64,000 nt of DNA. It comes from Dipylidium caninum (Eukaryota; Platyhelminthes; Cestoda; Cyclophyllidea; Dipylidiidae). The notes beneath the pieces are model-generated. The model was not told the DNA's origin, made no database searches, and was given only the letters and a program-made list of their open reading frames with translations. The stretch's first letter is position 1, and every line of letters begins with the position of its first letter. Shown piece after piece: positions 39,201-54,000 of the stretch. Made by a program: the position numbers and the translations under genes. The stretch lies in NCBI GenBank assembly GCA_017562135.1, contig QEYB01000921.1, positions 496,001-560,000 on the forward strand, read 5' to 3'.

Positions 39201-42200
39201 ACTGCGTCCCGCGGCGGGTCTCTCAGCCGAGCACGGCCAGTTCTGCCATGTCGATTTCCTCTCCTCCGTCCAACAGGAGGAATGTTGTCTAAACTACCAC
39301 TTTATCATCCACTGATAATCCTCGCGAGTGTCTGTAGAATTTCCCATTAATTTTGGTCTCAAAGTAGACGTTTTCATTGTGATGATTTAAAAGTGTGATA
39401 ATGGGGGACGCGGAGATTTCAAGAAAAAGAAAAGGGCAAACATAATTTGAAGGAGTAGGTTAACATATGAGTCTCGAAATTAATAGCCTGCATAGCATTA
39501 GGTCAACGGTGCGGTGGGAAAAAGTATTTTCCTTTCCATTGTGGCCTCTCTCCTCCCCTCGCCCCATGAAGATGCGTGCAATTCCACGCATCCTCTTTAC
39601 AATATGCGCATTAAAAACACACGGACATTCACTGTGCTGTGGTGAACGAGGCCACCCTCGCAATTCGCCCGATTTGGTGTCCCATTGACAGCGGTGCATG
39701 CGTCGGTGAATTGCCCTGGGGTCATCCGAAGGTCATCATGGCAATCGCCGTGACTATCGCCAACTACCCGAATTTGCCTTTGCCCCAGCAAAAGTCTTGC
39801 GCCCCATTTACGATATGTGAGAGGGACGCCGAGCGGACGAGGAGGGGAGGCGGGGCGCGATTTACGCCTTGCCAGATGAGGTCCCCAACTCCGGCGTCGG
39901 TAGCGGCGGTGGCGACGGCGGCGGTGGTGGCGACTGTGGCCAATCACAAATTCTGGCCGGACGGGAATCTCGATGCGAGGCGCCATAAAAATAACGCGAG
40001 GATGTCGAACACATAAACAGGCGGTTATCAGGAGGAAGGATATGATCGGTCATTTTCACGTGGGAGTTGTCATTATCACAAGCCCATCGCGAAATTCCTC
40101 CTCGCCACTTTTTTACACGTAATTTGTAATTTCGAGGGAGACAAAGACTGAGCTGAAGATTTCTTCCATTTACCGTCAAAAAGACGTCTTAATAGAGGAT
40201 TATGTCGCCTGGTAAAGATCAGAGGACCCAGCAAATGTCATGGCGGAGGAGAAGAGCAACGCCCCGAATGTTTTAATCGTGCCATTCTCGGAACAAAAAT
40301 CCCCCTCTTTCCTCCCCACAAGGTCCAATTTCCCACTTCTCCGAGACAAGCACTCGCTGTGTAAATGCGTAAATCGGATTTGACTTGTGTATTTCTTGAT
40401 TTACCCCGTTGCATACACGTGGGAGCGCGGAATTACTCCTGTTTTTCGCTACGAAGGCAACGTGGCAAAGTGAGTTTCCGCAAAGCCACCTACCTTTTAA
40501 CACACTTGTGTAGTTTTCAAATTATGGATAAAAAACGCATCTTCTGCGAAGCTCGTTGACATCCATTAGTTCCATTTCAATGCTTCTACGCCTGCGTATT
40601 CCTCCGGGAATTACGGTCTCCTGTACTGGTGGATCCCGTCGCTTGCCACTGCTGCCTTTTCCACTCCATTAGCATTGCTTCTCCTCCCTCGTGGCGATCG
40701 AGTTGGAGGAAAAGGCGTCGTTAAACCTCCATTAAATTGAAACGTCTCCGTGGAATGTCGTGGCTTGAGGATCCGGTATACTGCCTAGTAGTGTTGTTTT
40801 GCCCTCGACTGCTCTTTTTCTAGTTTCCCCTAATATCCGCACCCAGACTCGCCGGTTAATTTCATTGCTGCAGTCTCTTCACCATTGAGGAGCCTGTTAA
40901 GAGAAGATGCCCTGCGTTTGAGGCGCATTGTTGCCTAATTCTCTGCCACGGTTTCACAATCATGGGAGCCGTGCCTTCGGCGCTTTTTTATATGTGTGCT
41001 GTGGTGTGAAATGCCGAAAGTGGTTTCTTACTTCACTCAGTTGCATCCGTTCTCTTCGGGTGGAAGTGAGGCTGAGGCATGCCGAGGCTCCTGTGCCACC
41101 CATGCCCACTCGTGATTCCACTGTCTGACCTAACGCAGACGAAACGACTTAAACATACGGTTTTCTATTAAGTGAGCCAAATGTCTGCATGCGGGAGGGA
41201 GATCGCGCCTCTCCCCTCAAATCAAGACCTCACTAATTGCAGTCACTCCTCTCCTACCCGTTCACCACTTAGTCTCATGGGGGCCTCTCGGTTTCCACCT
41301 GGTGATTCTCCCGCACTGTTTGTCCCGAGAGGATTCCATCTCTCCCACGGTCCGCTCCCACCCCACTTCACATAAAAAAGGCGAGGGAGATGCAGGAAAA
41401 ATTGCAGTTTTGGCCATCAGTAATGGCGCACTCATGAAACTCGAAACAGCGGCCAAATGGGGACGGGATTTTGCCTTTGTAGGGAATGTGAAACCGGTCG
41501 CCTCTTGTCCTCGTCCTCCCCATTATACACTGACCTCGAGAGCTTAAAATATTCACCTCTGGTGGTACAAAAACGCAACCCCGACTGCATTTCTGCCATC
41601 CGCACTAGTTGCATGCGTATAGGCGTGAAAATCGCCCACACCCAATGGATTGGGGGAATAAACAGCTTCGTATTTTGGGTCGAAACGACTTTTCCGAGTA
41701 AATTTAGACTTCATTCATGCGTAGTTATGCCAACCGCGTGTTTGTCAGGGGGATTATGTAATTGCGCATGTGTTCCTCCGCCGCCCCCACTGAAGCATCG
41801 TTAGACCCCACAAAAAAACCCTGTGATCTGCACATTCTTTTACTTTGACCAAGGCCGAGTCTATACACCTAACAATTTTGCTCCAATTTCCCAGTACTTG
41901 CGAGAAAATGCACTCAGCACCCATCAGCATGTGCCCGATGCCGCCCTTTCACACCCAATGGCTTTGGCCACTCCCCTGAAGCTGATGTCACTTTCTCTTC
42001 ACTGAAGTGGGGAAAACGATCACACCACGGTGTGAAGGCCACTCGGCCACATACACTTCACTCTACTGCCTTCGTGGCACACTCGCACCGAGAATTCCCA
42101 ACTGTTCCCGCCCCTTTCACCAGCACATGGGTGAGGCCGTTCACGCATTTGCTGTGGACGCAATTAGAGTTGTTCGAATCAAATGTGAGCCGCGATTCAC

Positions 42201-45200
42201 ACAGGCGTACTGTTCCCTGCCGCCAAAGTACATATCGTTAATTGGGATACAAACTGCCCAACATTTCCGCACAAATTTACGTTTCCTGCGTTTACCCCCC
42301 GATGTGCCGTAAGTCATATTATGAGAATAGTTACACATGAAACTACTTTGTGCCATGGAATCCGTGGTTGCCATTGTTTCCGCCCGGAAGTATCTTCAGT
42401 GCTCCGCTTCTATAGAAATTCATTTTTTAATTCTTTTTTGGCTTTATATGTCGTCCAGTTTCCACCCTACCGTAGCCTTATTGCCAATTCCTAGGCTAGA
42501 AGACATGGTTCTGTCCAAAGTGCCCTCAAAAACCCTTCAATCAAACTTCATATCGAGTATCTTCAATGAATCGGACTCTCTGACACAAAGCAGCGCTGAT
42601 CGCGGACTTGCCTCCGACGGAGATGCGTTCAAACCTCTCGTTGTACGCAGCTACAACACACTCGATGACCTCGAAGTTGCTAGCCTGGGACAGTCGGCCA
42701 AATCCTCGATCGGCTGGTCCACCACGCCAAAACCCTCGAAAAAGGGAAGACTGCACGGCAGAACGTTTGCACTGCACCTCACCCCACTCAGTCTGGGCCA
42801 GCTGAGGCTCACGCTGTTCGTCATAGACTGCTACCTGATAGCCACGAGGTTCTACACTACATACGCCATTTTGAGAGAGATTCTAGTGGGCAGAAAGTTG
42901 GTTGTAGACGCGGCATCCTACCTCAGTATTCTGGCCAGTCTGCCGATGCAGAAACACGTTAATAGAGGCGCGAAGCAGAACACGGCGAAGCCGACGCGGT
43001 ACAGCGTGTTTGAGGAAGAAACGCACTATCAATGTGGACATTCTCCCGCCGCGAAAACCCAAGTCGTAAGTTTGACTCAATTACATTCGCGATTAGGTCT
43101 ATTCTTAAGGACGGTATACACTGCTGGACGAAATTAAGGAACTATCACCCCACTTTGCTGGCTTTTTCATGCCTTTGTAACACTCTCTTTAGCTTCAAAA
43201 AGGTGCGATATTCGACAATGCGGAAAAAATGGCTTTCAACTTCGTATCTCGAAAGAAGTGTCACGTTTTAGACCTTCGAGGAATGTCCTGAATGAGTTGC
43301 ACTTGAGTGGTTTGTGCAGGCCGGAGTAAAAGTCCTCCCACACCTGTCAAAGTCGTGACTACGGGGAGGGTGGATGAGAGTCGAGGTGGCAGCGAGAGTC
43401 CTGGCATTCCTTCTGTATGAAAGCCTCCTCCCGCCTTTCTGTAGCCCGAACGCAAAGGACCACCGAAAGAATAGGCGACGAGTTCATGGTCAGCGGGAGG
43501 GCAGTAGAGTTTCCCCTGATTCGTAGCACAAACGCTTGAGTTATCGTCGCGAAATACTTGTGCGTTTGTTCCTCCGGACGCCAAGAAGGGGGAACCGAGT
43601 TAAACCACTTGAAGCGTTTTTGGGAGGGCTAGCGATCTGAACGAGGCTCTTGAAGTTGTTTATCACTGCCGCCAGCGGCGACTGTCGGGTTTTGCAGGCC
43701 GGACACAACGTGGTCTCCTTCTATTTGTCGGTTCCTTGGCGTATACATGGACAAAATGTGGCCTTCGTTCTCAAAGCCACCGCCATGCGGTCACCTCGTG
43801 TCTTGAAAGCCACTTTAATTCTACAACTTTTGTAAGTCTCAAGACAGTAGGCAGCGCCTCGCATCATCCTCCTGACATCCACTGAGAGTCGGAGACCTGA
43901 AGAGGTGTTAATGCAGGGAACTCTCCTTCGTCCAGGACTATTTCACTCTTTCCGTTGACATTTACAGCACATTGTAAAGCTTGCCACAACATCAACCGCC
44001 AGGAATCTCCTAATAAAACCTTTTTCGCGAGATGTGAAGCCACGCACTTGTGAAAACTGGCCTGTAAGGAGAACAAGCGGCCAATGAATTAAATACGCCA
44101 GCGCCTTCTTGGCCGATGAAATGCCGACGGCGTCCGGACACGCCGTCCCGATCGCTCCGGCGCCAGGCGGCCCTGGCCACGCCACCGAAACCGGCACCGC
44201 CAGCACGGGTCCCCTCGACTCCATCCTTCTTTGAACTAAGTTAGGCAGGCGGCTGCGCAATGGTTAGATCTGAGCACGGCAATTACTGCTTCTACGGTTT
44301 CGATTAATACCGTGATATCATAAGCATGTGGAGGCGGTCAATTTTGTTAATTTGTTGTGAATTTACAGCCAGGAAAGGGCGGTGAAATGGAGGAGGGTCT
44401 GTTTGATCCTGCGTGTAGTTTTAAACACCTCCACTTTACGTTAGTTGACTTAGACGTAGAAGCAAGGTAATCTGTTTAAGGCAGCAACTCGACCAGGCCA
44501 TTCCACTCCCGATTGGGAGAATGTTAGAGTCGGAAAGGCGAGGTAGGGAGCATGACGATCATCTAGAGCAACGAGTGAAAACAGACTCTCTTGCAGAATC
44601 TCCTCACAGTAAGGGAAGTTCTTCACTCCAACATCCACGTGCATACACGTGGAGGGAAGTAGAAGCAGTGTGGCTTGATTCCTTTTCTCGAGACGGATTT
44701 TTTCTCAAAATAAATCCGCTCCCATATCTTCATAGTTGCCTCAAGTATACCCCAGGGCGTAATTATTAGGGCAGCATCTGGGGAATTGGACTACATGTGG
44801 TTCAGTGTGTTATGTGTGTGTATTGTGCCACAGACCAACAAGTTAGATTATCACCTTTTTTGGAATTTTGAAGTTTTTTGTTGCAGAGTCTTAATGGAAA
44901 GTATCTAAGCGAGGTGTTCCCCACTTGCAATGAAAATAACTTTTTTTTCTGCTCATTTGCAACCACAAGCCCAGAATATGGTCTTTTGAGCTTTTATAAA
45001 ATGCCGCAAGGGGGTTGAGCCTAAAGAGCAGGGGACATTCCGAAATAACTTCGTCTCATGTTTGACCGAGATGCCAGTAAATGACACCGCCTCTGGCGTC
45101 ACACAACTCGTCGTTGCGCAATCATCCTCCACACCCGCCTTCCCGCTAACCGTCTTGTTTAATTGTCACCAGCAGCCAAACTGAGACAGTGCCCTTTCCT

Positions 45201-48200
45201 CCTCGCTTGCTACTCATTTCGCTTATCTTTCGGGTAGCGTCATATCGTGGAGAGTGGCAGCCTTCTGAAGCGATGATGTGCTATTCTGGAGGCCTTCGAG
45301 GAAGTGTTGCGCAAATTCCAGACGAATCGGTCTAATCCCCACACAGCGGATATTAGCATTGGGGAAGATTCGTCTCAGCAGCACCTCCTCAGTGGGAACA
45401 CGTGTCTCCACGCCGAGGGTGATGCTGCACACCTCCTCTGGATGCCTAGGCGGAATAAACTGGGACCACTTGTTGGGGTTGTTGCCGACAGCGAAGAAAA
45501 GTCACCGTTTTTAAGCCATCCACGAGGCAGTTAGATGCAGTTGCTGCGTGGCTATTGCCTCAACTTTTCTTAGCGCCAGCGAAGGTTGCACTCGCATCAG
45601 CGGTTCAAGACCCCGACTCAGCCATCGTGGGTAATTATGTGAAGATGAGGCAGGGTGGTTAGATAGACGAAAGGTGGGCAACTGCGAGGCCCCGACTCCT
45701 GTCGTCTCTATGATAACGAAGTGATCTTGAACAAGTCGAATGAGCGTCGCCATTCCTTTCTCTTCTATCCTTTTTGAAATGAAACAATGGAAACACTCGG
45801 ATTGTGTCACCGAGTATGCTGCATGGCTTTTCTGATAACATACCTGCTCCACTGTCCTCTCCGCCTTAGAAATCAGTAACTAAGAATGCGACTTGCTGTT
45901 TTTAAAATCGAGTTCGTTGGTTTTTCCTTCGGTTCACTCGTTTGAAGAGGGCTTTGTCTGCACGACTAGGCCTATCTTACTCTTACACTCCGAAAATTTG
46001 CTTTTTAGTAAATTACAACACAGTCTACCAGGGGATGTTCTATTCCACACTCACTCACTCACACCCACTTCCCCTTCCCATTCCAATTCCGTTCTACTAT
46101 ACACTTTTTTTGAATACTCGAAATGCCTCTCCACCTGAGGGGTAGGGAAGGCTTCGGCTACTCTGCCCAGAACACGAGGTGAGTTGGACAATTTGGGACG
46201 AGCTCACTTTTTGAGCAGGAAAGCCCTCAAAATCGACCTGTTGGACTGGGAGAAAAGCAGTTGACATGAATGCGTCCGTGAATGGGAGCCATGTTCGCGT
46301 GTGACGACTCTTGGCCTTTGTCCGGTTGACGTCGAGTTGCATACCTGCCCCTGCTACCAGCACTGACAGTACTTACTCCCGTTTGCCCAAATTCGCACTT
46401 CTTTCCATCGGAGACGAAAGTGAAAACGCCGCGCCAGTAATCCTACTGCGCTCGGAGTATGCGTTCAATTGCCTTAGTCGGACAAATTAGCTAGACGCGT
46501 TCCTACTGCTGTAATCCCAGCGGTTACTGATAAAAATCGCAGATGCCCGTGAGACCGCCTGGCTTCATTATTGAAAATAAACAAGGGATGGACGAAAAGA
46601 GGGGGCAACAAGTAGGTTGGAGTTGGCGAAACAAAGGCTGGACGAGCCTATGATCGCCTGGCACAAGTGGGCAGACAGGCAGAAGTTAATAACGTTACAT
46701 CGCCCGATAGGCTTTAAAGCGGAAGAGGTGATGTGACAGGCAGAATCATTTGGGAACCTGATGGACGTGAATTGGGACGCCGGGCGCGGGGGGAGGAGGT
46801 GGGGACAAGGGAAGCCCACCACCAAAATGGCTGATCTGCCCATTTGGCAGGCCTCATGGCCAAATCCGCGTGCCATCGCTTTCCTCACAATTGTCGGAAT
46901 ATGTCCCAGGACACTAAATGTTCCACTTCTACTCGCCTAATAATTCAAATCGGAGCTGAATTTGAAGCGAAGATTGTCTCACAACTGGTGAAAAGCTCGT
47001 CTTGCCGTTCATTCAGCCGGACCGCCGCTGCAACGATTGGAAAACGAAACTGATCCGCGGATTCGCCTACGAGTGAATGGAGGAAGGACGCAGTGAACCA
47101 ATTCCTTCTTCTGGACAAGTTGCCCTCAAAGTGGGTCTGAGGTGAAGTAGCTGAGCATTTCTAACCGCGTATTGCAAATGCCGCGCCTGTGGACAGAGGG
47201 CGTGTGTCAAAGCGGTTGCCATAGCGCGCCCATTTGGACCCAATTCAGCGGTGTGCACAATGAGGTGTTGCGATGCCTTTTGCTCAGATTCATTGTGTTC
47301 CTCCCAGTCCGCGAAACATCACCATATGCAACCAGAAGTTCGTCCAAGCTATTTGGTGGTGATGAGGCGAGTCCTTCAACACGCTGACACTTTTGTCCTC
47401 CGCAGTTCTCCAAGTCCACACAAACCAATTGGGCAAAGAGCTCTTTAAATTGCATCGAGTAGGATCAGCAGGTCGTACCAGAGGCCGAGTGAAATCCCCG
47501 TTCTCATTCAACAATTCAAGGAACCTCATTAACTCATGGGCAATTGCGGACATTGACGCGCTAGGGTCGGTGCAGTCTGGCCGGTACTTACGGGTGTGAG
47601 TAACTTCCCAGCATCTCCTGAGTCTAGGAGAAATTTTTGCTCTCTGCCAACCACTAAAAAATTCCAATGATTTTAAGGTAGTGGGTGAGGGGGGCGAGTG
47701 GTTACACATCCCCTTAATTTCTCATTGCATTTTTCTTATTCGGAAACATCGCCGTGAATCGCGTCGTTGATGTTGATACGACGTTTGCGCCTCCGATGTT
47801 CCTCATATAGTTTGACTGATTCTCTCACTCGCCACCGCCTCCACCTCCACCTCCGCCATTCCCCATGCGCTTGTCCACATTTTTGCGGGCCTGAGAGCCT
47901 CTTAGTCGTAAGATACACCTCCTCAGTTGCCTTCCACTCCATTTTCTACACAAATCCCTTAACTGTTCATCCTTCTCCATCGGGACGTGATTATCCAGTC
48001 TCAGCGGGCTGTCACTTTTGGACGCATTTGCCAATAATAGAGAGAGCTGTCAGTGTCACATTGCTGACTCTCTTGCATAAATGGTAGCGCATTAGCAGTG
48101 GCAGTCGCGCGGACGAAACACCAGGAAAGGTTAACGAGCATTGGCGTTTGGCACCAATTCAAGCAGGCACAGGAGCGGCGAGTTTGCTAGACGGAGAGGC

Positions 48201-50985
48201 GACTGCGGTGAAGTTTCCACGGCTAAGTGGATGGTGGGCGGAGGGCCAGAGTCTGGTCTCCAGCCCATCTCCGCCCCCGGTAGGTGATTAATGACCTACT
48301 CCACCTTTCTCCCGTGTTCGCGGTGAAAGGAAGTGGTCAGGACTCTGTTGCGCAATTCGTAACCGATATTCTGTGGATAAGTCATCAATCACGCTAAAAA
48401 CTTGTTGTTGCACAGCAACAAGGACATCCGTTATGTGTCTATTATGTTATAGTAATCTCAGAAAGCCCCCTTCTTCCTGCCATCCCACCGCAGTCAGTTC
48501 CCACGGAGGTTCGGTCCTCCCGAACTCGTCTACTTCTGCGCCGAGGCGCCAAAATGGTTAAATTTTAGCTTATTTGAACTGCGGGCTCACAACCATGCAT
48601 TTTATTCAGTGGGAAAATTGCCCAGCCCTGCGACTTGATCGGGCGTTTCGAGGGAGAGCCACCGCGATTTGGTCTTTCACGAGCATTGATTGCAGTCGCT
48701 GTCGGCGAAAAAGAAAATTAGGGTAATTCACTTACCCATCGGCTTTTTGGCGGTGGGACAAACCACCTCCTCTTGGTTAAAATGACTCGTAAATTACATT
48801 TGTGCAAGAAGGTCGCAGAAACTGACAGCATCGATATAAGCATCTTCACCTCCTCTACTCCCCGAGAAAAGATAAAATTGAGGAGTTTTGTGTGAAAGGG
48901 AGCTCCCACTTGGTCGTGTTTTGGCGACCCCTGGAAGGTGAACTCCGCCGAGAATGTGGGAGCACGTTGAAGCTCTTTCCTCCCCGGCGGGTATGATTAA
49001 CTGCGCCGGAGGCGCACCGTTGGGGGCTACAGGGAAACCTTCGTGTCTCTTTCCTCAAACAAAATTTACTTGACAGCCCTTTTATGTTCTGTCAAACGAC
49101 TGGCCCCTTAGGTAGGATTTATGTATCCATTAAGAAGAGTGGGAACAAGTTGCTCGGACAGAGGACGAAGGAAGGGATGTTGGCACATGCAGCAGCGCCC
49201 CTACTTCCGAGTTGGTCTCCGCCACATTATGCTTCCCAATTTTGACTGCTGCCAGTTGATCTCTTTTCAATTTGGTTACTGCATGGTGAAAACTTACCCG
49301 AATCCACAGTAAACAAGTCGAGGGAGGTCTCTGCTCCGAAACATCCCCAAATGCCCAATCGGCTACTAAATGGGCACGGAGGAAGGAAAGCAGTTAGACG
49401 GAGTATTCATGAGTGATGGTTAAAATTTCTCCTTCTCGACGTAACCTCGCCGGTGGCGTTGAATCCTCCATGCTGTTAAATAATTAACATCGGTTGGACG
49501 ATCTTCCAAACATCATACTTTTATGAGGAGGGAGAGGTGACTTGTGCAGACAGACAGACTTGGTGGGGAGGAGTTGCCACCATGAGGGGCAAGTCAACTC
49601 CCCTTGTAACTGTCCTACAAGAACACTCGGCTTCGCCCTGCAACTGCGTGAAGGAGGCGCTAAACGTGTCTGGGTGCCCTCCTCAACAATGCTATAATTT
49701 GGCTTTTCCAGGATGGTTCCCTCTGCGAGTATCAGCAATATGAACAAGCATGTCAGGCTACGTTCATCCGACCGGTCAAGTCGGTGCAGGAGATCGGCGG
49801 GTCCAGCATTTCCACATTGCACATGACCATTGCAAGGAACAATCGGTACATTGTCATTCTCTTCGGCTGCGCACTGGTCCTCTTCCTAGTTGTCTTCGCG
49901 GTCTCTGTTAACCACCGGCTACTGCATAAATCGAGGAGCGATCGCCCAGCGGCTGATAATGGAGCTGTCGGGGATAGCGACTTCTACGCTCACTCCGAGG
50001 GGCTCGTAAAGACTCACGTAGAAAATCTAAACAGGGTTCTTTTGTCACTAACCAGGCTGAACGAACATAGACTTCGCACGAGAATGCAACGCTTTGCCGA
50101 CCGATTCAGGCACGACTTGGTGAGTTATTTTCTGACTTGATTGGAGGCGGAGGAGAATAGCATCACACACACACACAAACAAGCAAAGGTGATTTTTTTA
50201 TTCCGATGCGTCTCCCCCTCTGGGAGTGAACTTTGTGTGGCGCTGCCGCTGCTTGAAATATTCACGGTGGGGACCTGAACAGAACCAGCGGTAAACATTT
50301 AGCCTTATCTCATAAGTTGTAGTTTGAGTGCATGAGCTTCCACCGCTCTGAGGGGCTCTGAAGATGGAAGTCGAGGTTAGGCTGGCGGTTCCTTCGATCT
50401 GTTGCGATTCTGCAGGTCAGGAGCCCCGAGCCTTTTGACTTGATAGCGTGCGTGTTCCCGTGTCCCGCATTTACTTGGACATCCTAAGCGACACCTTCTC
50501 CTCACAAGCCCTCCCAAATAAAGGTGATCGGCAGTCCAAGAACGTATTCAGCTAATTCCTTGACTAACGTCGCTCAAAAACGTCACGGGCAGCTTTCACG
50601 TTAGCTGAAACGCTCTCCACTACGAGCTCTTTCTTCTCCAGAGATGGTTGCCTTCTTTTGTCACCCTGTCCCCGTTATCACAACGTGGAGAAGTGCAGAG
50701 GCGAAAGAGGGCAAAAATTTAGGGTTGTAGGACAGTCCGCACTCTCCCCGCGGAAGGAAAACTTACTTCGAGGAGTAAACAAAAATTTCGGAGTTGGCAG
50801 TCAAAAAATGCCCACTTGTTTGACACCCAGGTGTCTGGATTTGACACCACAAGTGATTTGGTAATATCACTTATATTAACACATGTGGATTTCACGGTGT
50901 TGGGATAAGCAAATCCGAATGGGATGGCCAAATTCTCCCAGCCTCCAAGCGATGGGCTGCACGACTTCCTGTAACCTTCCCAACA

Positions 50986-51018
<33 letters not shown>

Positions 51019-54000
51019 CATATGTGGAAAATGCAGTTCATTTAAAATGCACCAGAGACTCATGCGTCCTCTCTCTCCGTTTTTCCCTTGTTCCTGTATT
51101 ACCGGATTAATTTGGTCCCTCAACCCGGCATCTCCTCGTGCACAGGCGGCACTCTCAGGATTGACGCAACTTTTTTGTAGCAATTCACAAGAACGACGAG
51201 AAATTTTGTTAGGCAAATTCCTTGCTTCAACCAGTCCTCTGGAAAAAAAACAAAAAGAAAACATTCGAATATTACTCTTCTCCCCAATTCTCCGTGAGTT
51301 TGTGTCGGTTGTCATGGCCACGGCTTCTAAATTATTAGGGAAAGGTCAGTGAGGAGAGTGTTGAAAGTCCTGGTGACGTGCCTTTTGTGTTAGCGGTAGC
51401 ACGTAAGGCATTAAAAATGTGCATGACAATTTTGTCAGTGGGACCCGTCACTCCCTGTACAAGCCTTCATCAACCGCCATTTAAACTTCGACAACAATCG
51501 CACGTCAGACAGTGGGTTACCACCATTTTCTACCTCTCTTTTGTCTCGGAGTCACACGAAGTCCTCCGACATCCGACGCCAATCAGGTGTAACGTGGCAA
51601 ATTAAAATTCGGTATTTAAGGGGGGAGCGGAGGGGAGGGAGGAGGCGGCATGAATTGATTCCCGCACATCGACGGCAGCGGCGATCCGAAATTCTGTCTC
51701 TCCTCGCGACTGACACGCGAGGGCGAGGTGGATGAGGCGAATCGAGCATTTCCCACTCCCCGTGTACCCCACACCGACACACACACACACACACACACAC
51801 ACACAACCACACACATACGTAAAAACATGCAAATACAAGCCGCCCTAGACGAAAAATCTGAAAGCCCTTATATCGCCGGCGCAAATCTCCACACAAAAGT
51901 CTGCTTAAATGTGCGCTTTAGACGGAAAGAACACACACACACACACACATGTACGCAGGTATACGGTTTCTTCTTCATGCTCACAAAAAATCCCAAACGG
52001 AGTTGAAAACGCCATTTTGGTGAAAACTCCCTCCGCCAAGGTGGCTCGGGTGGCCTAGCAAAAAGGGGCTCTGTGATGTTGGCATCGAGGAAACCGCGAA
52101 TTTGAGTAGACCGAAGAAGCATTTCTCGGCTGTATCCCACCGCGTAATAAAGTTGACTGCCATGAGAATAATGGCGGCAATATTTCTCACTTTCGTCCTT
52201 TCAAAGTACTCGAAACACCTCGTGTTGCAGCAAGATGTTAGGGACAAATCATGCATCCTCAAAAATAGGATTGCATTGAACGCATGCGGAGGAGGAGAGG
52301 CTTTTCACTCCATTTAGGCTGCGAACAATTGCACTTGTCGCTTCGTTACTCGGACCTCCGAGCGCGCCGAGTGACGGACGTGGCACGAGTCGTTTTGGCA
52401 ACGTCTCCGAGAAGTGGTGCGTTGCGAATGAAGACCCACCCGCTGCTGTCACCGCTTTTAACCTGAGCTCGGCAACATTCGAGGTGGTAAATATTTAACC
52501 AGTCCACCGTCAGACGCCATTATTAAGAGTCCACAGGGGAGCAGAAGGGCACCGTTTCGAAGACATAATTAATTAGCAATGTGCATGCCAATCCGAGGCG
52601 CACACAAGCTTCAAAAATCGCGCTGTCCCTTTTTTCTTTTTTTAATTGCGCATTTCGTTCATTGCCACCATTTGATATTCCCTCGATGTGGGAAGTTATT
52701 TCTCGGAGTCACCAGGCCGCTTAATCGCTCACCCTCCCGCCAGTTGCCATTGCGAAAGTCCCGACTGCCCTCTCGCCGTGGAAGCCGTCGCTTACTCGAG
52801 AATCCTGCCTGTTAATTTCACCGGAAGCATCGCACCCTCGCCTTGCCCACTTTGCACTCTCGTCCCACCCAAAATTGCTATTGCGCATTCGTGGAAGTAT
52901 TTAAAATACTCTAAAATAGTAGTCTTTATTCCAAGGGTCAAACGGAGCCATCTTCTACCTTTGTGTCCACGAGAAACCGTCTGCTTACCAGTCGAGTAGG
53001 CTTCATAAGGTCTCTGTAAGCGAAATAAATGCGTTCCATCCGAGTTGTACTAAAATAATATGAAGGCCTTAGGTGGTTCCCTTTCTTTCCACGGCGATAT
53101 CGTCGGTCACAGTCAATGTCATCAACGTTTGATGGCCTATTTTATCCTTTGATTCTTTGTGTGTGTGTGCGTGTGTGCATAAAAGGTTGATTCGTGAAGA
53201 ACTTAAGCTCAGTACACGCAGATTGAGAACTGCGGGGCCGAAAGAGGTGGGCTGAGGACTCTCCAATTCCACGACGCGACCGAGTGGCCGCGCACCTTTG
53301 CCTGCTCCCAGTGAATCACTTAAGTCGACCCATAATGGACGAAATTAGTCACCGCGGGTACCCCCTTCATCGGAGCTACCTCGCCTCCTTCCTCCGCCCA
53401 CCGCCCACCGCCCACCGTCAACGTCAACGTCACCGCCATCCCCGCCACAGCACTTGAGGCCTTCTGTTAACGCTGCTCCAGCCTTCGATGCAACTCCACC
53501 TTGTTTCGGCTAATGCACTCACGTACACGTGTAATTGAAGTTGTCCGTGAGCATTACCGCAAGCTTGCGTGTGGCGAGAATGGTCCAAAGGGTGGAATAC
53601 TTTCAAATTTGACAAGCTGATTCAGCTCCTGTTGGCCGGCTAGCCTGCCTCTGAAGGTGTTTGGAGGTGAAAAGCAGAGAACACCTCCACGTGATTCCGA
53701 AGCTAGCGAAGACTACTAACCGGTTTACTGAATCGCATCTTTTTTCTCCGGCCGACCCGTCCGATTCCAAGGGTTTCAGGATATTCATGCCCGTGAGGTG
53801 TCGTCGACAGCATTGAATGGTCTTGACTAATCACATACGGACACACACACACGCAAACAGACACATGAAACCCAATGTGCAAAAATGTCAGTCTAATAGG
53901 CTCCGACGCGCTGTTCGTTTAAGCGCCCTAATGGAAGGAGCTTGTGGGATCTCCAAACGAATGGCATTATGAAAAGTTGTCATGCTAAAAGGAGAGAGGG

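Noticed and set aside
49112..49285. Candidate Cys-rich exon before the fourth membrane segment
   Set aside because: It begins in phase 0 while the preceding confirmed exon ends in phase 2, and its donor is weak.
50719..51321. 200-codon minus-strand frame
   Set aside because: It runs through the TG microsatellite, giving a Thr-His repeat, and lies inside an intron. The length is a repeat artefact.
51552..52140. Several frames on both strands with Cys-Val or Thr-His repeats
   Set aside because: They are translations of CA/TG dinucleotide tracts.
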